Source: Opitutia bacterium | GTDB taxonomy: Bacteria; Verrucomicrobiota; Verrucomicrobiia; Opitutales; UBA953 | Assembly: GCA_947378905.1 (NCBI GenBank) | Contig: CANCLV010000039.1 | Span: 1-9,010, forward strand | DNA: 9,010 bases | Reading direction: 5' to 3' | Shown: piece after piece, positions 6,918-9,010 of the stretch | Position numbering within the stretch: the first letter of the stretch is position 1 | How the letters are laid out: each line of letters opens with the position of its first letter | Notes under the pieces: generated by a model | What the model was told of the DNA's origin: nothing | Database searches by the model: none | The model's input: only the letters and a program-made list of their open reading frames with translations | Position numbers and translations under genes: made by a program

Positions 6918-7649
6918 ATGAAAAACTCTCTAAAAGATAAGTTTAAGAAAAAACCAAAAGACCCTGCGCCACCGCCCCTACCAGCGGCTGATTTACGTAA
7001 AACGATTCTCATCGTGGAAGATCAGGCAGCGATTCGAGAAATGATTACCGAGGTGCTGCAGTCCTACAACCACTTCAAAATTGTTGGGACGGCAGCTGAA
7101 GGACAAACGGCGGTAGAATTAGCACTACAATTAAGGCCCGATGTTTTACTGCTCGATGTTTTAATGCCGGGTTTAAGTGGCATCGAAGTGCTACGACGAT
7201 TAAATAAATCGATTCCGCGCATGCGCGTAGTGGTATTCTCCGCCAAACAAGAGCCACAAATTATTCGCGGACTTATCCAAGAAGGCATGCATGGCTTCGT
7301 TAATAAAAACTCCTCACTGACGGAACTAAGACAGGCACTCGATAAAGTTTCTCAAGGAGAGAACTGGTACAACGATACCTTTAGTCAGACCGTTCGTGAA
7401 GCACTCGCTAAACCCAATTCACATGCCGATTCCATGATCGAATTACTCACGCCACGTGAACGCGAAATCACTGTTCTCATTGCCCGAAGTAACAGTAGCA
7501 AAGAAGTCGCCAGGCAACTGAACATCAGCCTTAAAACATCCGAGAACCACCGCGCCAACCTCATGCGTAAACTCGGCGTCCATGATGTAGCAGGGTTAGT
7601 ACGGTTTGCGGTGCGACACGGTCTAGTCGACCCAGCAATAGACCCCTAA
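6918..7649 (+). CDS. NarL/FixJ-family response regulator (first of tandem pair)
   Basis: A two-component transcription factor of 243 residues: a phosphorylatable receiver followed by a LuxR-type helix-turn-helix. Receiver residues are intact: acidic pair E34-D35, phospho-acceptor D80 in LLLDVLMPG, switch Ser S108 in VVFSAK, and K130 in FVNKN. The HTH runs from about 176 to 237, beginning LTPREREI, with recognition-helix region LKTSENHRANLMRKLGVHD. A Lys/Pro-rich leader (about residues 3-25) precedes the receiver and is absent from the paralogue. The upstream A/T-rich sequence has no Shine-Dalgarno. No histidine kinase lies in the window, so its input is unknown. It is divergent from the BI-1 gene and 72 bases ahead of a second, similar regulator; the two align without gaps over about 212 residues with roughly 48% identity by my hand count. 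Confidence 0.95.
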   Translation: MKNSLKDKFKKKPKDPAPPPLPAADLRKTILIVEDQAAIREMITEVLQSYNHFKIVGTAAEGQTAVELALQLRPDVLLLDVLMPGLSGIEVLRRLNKSIPRMRVVVFSAKQEPQIIRGLIQEGMHGFVNKNSSLTELRQALDKVSQGENWYNDTFSQTVREALAKPNSHADSMIELLTPREREITVLIARSNSSKEVARQLNISLKTSENHRANLMRKLGVHDVAGLVRFAVRHGLVDPAIDP

Positions 7650-7721
7650 TGTCAATAGGGTAAATAGCCCATATAGTTAAAGTTTTGCTTACGCGCTTAA
7701 TCCTTCATTTTACCTAAACTT

Positions 7722-8402
7722 ATGCCAACCACTCTTACTGAGCCGCGCAATATTTCGGTTATGATTATTGAGGACCAGACAGTGGTCAGAGAAATGCTCA
7801 AGCACTTGATAGAAGATAAATTGAAATATGCAGTCGTGGCCACGGCTGCAACGGGCAAAGAAGGTGTAGAGTTAGCACTACAGCATCAGCCTGATATTCT
7901 TATTCTGGACATAAAATTACCCGACATCAGTGGCGTGGAAGTTTTATATCGTTTAAAGAATACTTATCCCGAAATTAAAATTTTAGTTTTTTCGGGAAAA
8001 ATCGAGGGTAAGATTGCGCGGTGTTTGGTGCGCGATGGGGTGCGAGGGTTTGTCAGTAAGAACGAAAATATCAGCCGATTGAAAGTAGCCCTTGAAATTA
8101 TTTCTCAGGGCGAAACCTGTTTTAGCACTGAATTCAATGATGCACTCATAACAGCGCTCAAAAATCCCGAAGTGTCCGTCGATCAAATGGCGATGATGTT
8201 AACCGACCGAGAGCGTGAGGTGGCGGTGATGATTGCAAAGAGCTTTTCCAGCAAAGAAGTGGCCGTGGCACTGGATATCAGTGTCAAAACCGCTCAAAAC
8301 CACCGCACCAACCTAATGAGAAAGCTCAATGTACACGATTCTGCGGGGGTTATACGATTTGTTATTCGTCAAGGATTGTACGACCCCTGTGAAGGGCTCT
8401 AA
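7722..8402 (+). CDS. NarL/FixJ-family response regulator (second of tandem pair)
   Basis: A 226-residue response regulator with a receiver and LuxR-type HTH. Receiver residues are present: acidic pair E17-D18, phospho-acceptor D63 in LILDIKLPD, switch Ser S91 in LVFSGK, and K113 in FVSKN. The HTH occupies about 158-222, from MLTDREREVAVM through KTAQNHRTNLMRKLNVHD to RQGLYDP. The HTH is about two-thirds identical to that of the preceding gene, whereas the receivers are only about 40% identical (hand counts), which suggests similar DNA targets but different inputs. The ATG at 7722 has no obvious Shine-Dalgarno. The stop is followed after 9 bases by the FAD oxidoreductase start, so the two may be cotranscribed. 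It is an orphan regulator within this window. Confidence 0.95.
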   Translation: MPTTLTEPRNISVMIIEDQTVVREMLKHLIEDKLKYAVVATAATGKEGVELALQHQPDILILDIKLPDISGVEVLYRLKNTYPEIKILVFSGKIEGKIARCLVRDGVRGFVSKNENISRLKVALEIISQGETCFSTEFNDALITALKNPEVSVDQMAMMLTDREREVAVMIAKSFSSKEVAVALDISVKTAQNHRTNLMRKLNVHDSAGVIRFVIRQGLYDPCEGL

Positions 8403-8406
8403 GGTG
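8401..8406 (+). promoter_or_regulatory. Shine-Dalgarno site deciding the GTG start at 8412
   Basis: AAGGTG begins in the stop codon of the upstream response regulator. Its AAGG core lies 7 bases before the GTG at 8412, good spacing, whereas the in-frame GTG at 8406 would be too close. It therefore supports 8412 as the start and coupling to the preceding gene. Confidence 0.5.
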
Positions 8407-8411
8407 TGCGG

Positions 8412-9010
8412 GTGAAACTACCCCGCCGTCATTTCATCGCCCTCAGTGGTACTGCCCTGCTCGGTGCAGCACTGCGAGCACAGTCCGAAAATGCACCTGA
8501 AAGTTTTGACGTCTGTGTTTATGGCGCAACGGCCTCAGGTATCGCCGCGGCGATATCTGTCGCGGAACAAGGTTTCAGTGTCGTGGTGATTGAACCCAGC
8601 CGATGGTTGGGCGGCATGAGTGGAGGCGGACTGCACCGCATCGACTGGGGCACCAAAGCCAGCGTCGGTGGACTCGCCTTAAAATTATTAATCGATGACG
8701 ATAACGTCGCGATGCGAAAACTTTACACGAAGTTATGTTCAGAAAAAAATATTAAAGTCATTTACGAACATCGCTTAAATAAAGTCGTCAAAGAAAACAC
8801 CCGCATCCGATCCATCAGTTTAGATTTTGCTCCTCCCGATGCGATGGGAGTACCCGCAGCACAACCCAAACAAGTCGAAGCTCGTCGCATCACCGCTCGG
8901 GTATTTATCGATTGCAGTTATGAAGGAGATTTAATGGCTCAGGCTGGCGTTTCGCACACCTACGGTCGTGAAAGCAAAGATACCTACGACGAGTCCTACG
9001 CTGGCGAACG
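8412..9010 (+). CDS. Tat-exported FAD-dependent oxidoreductase, 3' partial
   Basis: The N-terminal 199 residues of a flavoprotein of the FAD_oxidored (PF12831-like) family, common as secreted proteins in Verrucomicrobia and Planctomycetes; the substrate is unknown. It begins at GTG with MKLPRRHFIALSGTALLGAA, a twin-arginine signal (R5-R6, then a hydrophobic run), with likely cleavage after A23 (LRA-Q). The dinucleotide-binding start is FDVCVYGATASGIAAA (32-47), a family-typical variant of GxGxxG. It is followed by VVVIEP (57-62) with E61 positioned to bind the FAD ribose, and WLGGMSGGGL (65-74). GTKASVGGL (80-88) and VFIDCSYEGDLMAQAGV (164-180) match other family signatures. The twin-arginine signal fits folding with FAD in the cytoplasm before export. 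The gene starts 9 bases after the second response regulator. The rest of the gene lies beyond the window. Confidence 0.93.
   Translation, partial: MKLPRRHFIALSGTALLGAALRAQSENAPESFDVCVYGATASGIAAAISVAEQGFSVVVIEPSRWLGGMSGGGLHRIDWGTKASVGGLALKLLIDDDNVAMRKLYTKLCSEKNIKVIYEHRLNKVVKENTRIRSISLDFAPPDAMGVPAAQPKQVEARRITARVFIDCSYEGDLMAQAGVSHTYGRESKDTYDESYAGE

Noticed and set aside
7644..7670. Competing short stems CCCTA/TAGGG and GGG/CCC after the first response regulator
   Set aside because: Stems of 3-5 bp with no T-tract; too weak for a terminator or attenuator without comparative support.
7113..7882. Nearly identical 17-base stretch in both response regulators (7113-7129 and 7866-7882)
   Set aside because: It encodes the shared VELALQ residues of paralogous receivers, so it is explained by homology rather than being a functional repeat.

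Overview
The window looks like ordinary chromosomal DNA of a Gram-negative bacterium of moderate GC. The style of the proteins suggests Verrucomicrobiota, probably an Opitutae-like marine or aquatic lineage: a TatC starting around MTFLEHVEDLR, tandem NarL-type regulators with FSxK switch segments, a Tat-exported FAD oxidoreductase of the kind common in Verrucomicrobia and Planctomycetes, and a SWIM/SNF2 protein. This placement is inference from recall; no rRNA or other taxonomic marker is present.

Layout. 1-2667 (+) is the 3' part of a large SWIM/SNF2-family DNA-dependent ATPase whose start lies before the window. Two bases later comes tatC (2670-3638, +), then a weak terminator-like hairpin, then a trans-polyprenyl diphosphate synthase with a GTG start (3717-4667, +). 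A 34-codon hydrophobic small ORF (4664-4768, +) overlaps the synthase stop in an ATGA junction. Its 3' end overlaps the convergent DUF192 lipoprotein gene (4745-5281, -). Divergent from that is a class I SAM methyltransferase (5336-6052, +). It ends exactly where the convergent Bax inhibitor-1 family membrane protein ends (6053-6787, -). After a 130-bp divergent intergenic region come two paralogous NarL/FixJ-type response regulators in tandem (6918-7649 and 7722-8402, +). Nine bases later starts a Tat-secreted FAD-dependent oxidoreductase (8412 to the window edge, +), cut at its 3' end.

How the genes relate. tatC provides the core receptor of the twin-arginine export pathway, and the last gene encodes a protein with a twin-arginine signal, so it is a likely client. 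The polyprenyl synthase probably makes a quinone or lipid-carrier side chain. The two regulators share a closely similar DNA-binding domain with more diverged receivers, and no histidine kinase is present, so they are orphan regulators within this view. The gene set is otherwise housekeeping-like with no sign of a shared pathway. I see no mobile element, CRISPR, tRNA, rRNA or phage feature, and no gene-free stretch longer than about 130 bases.

No clear undescribed system is visible. The points most worth a second look are the hidden small membrane ORF, the tandem regulator pair, the SWIM remnant showing that the SNF2 gene begins upstream, several family-atypical residues (TatC, polyprenyl synthase, BI-1), and very tight or overlapping convergent gene ends.
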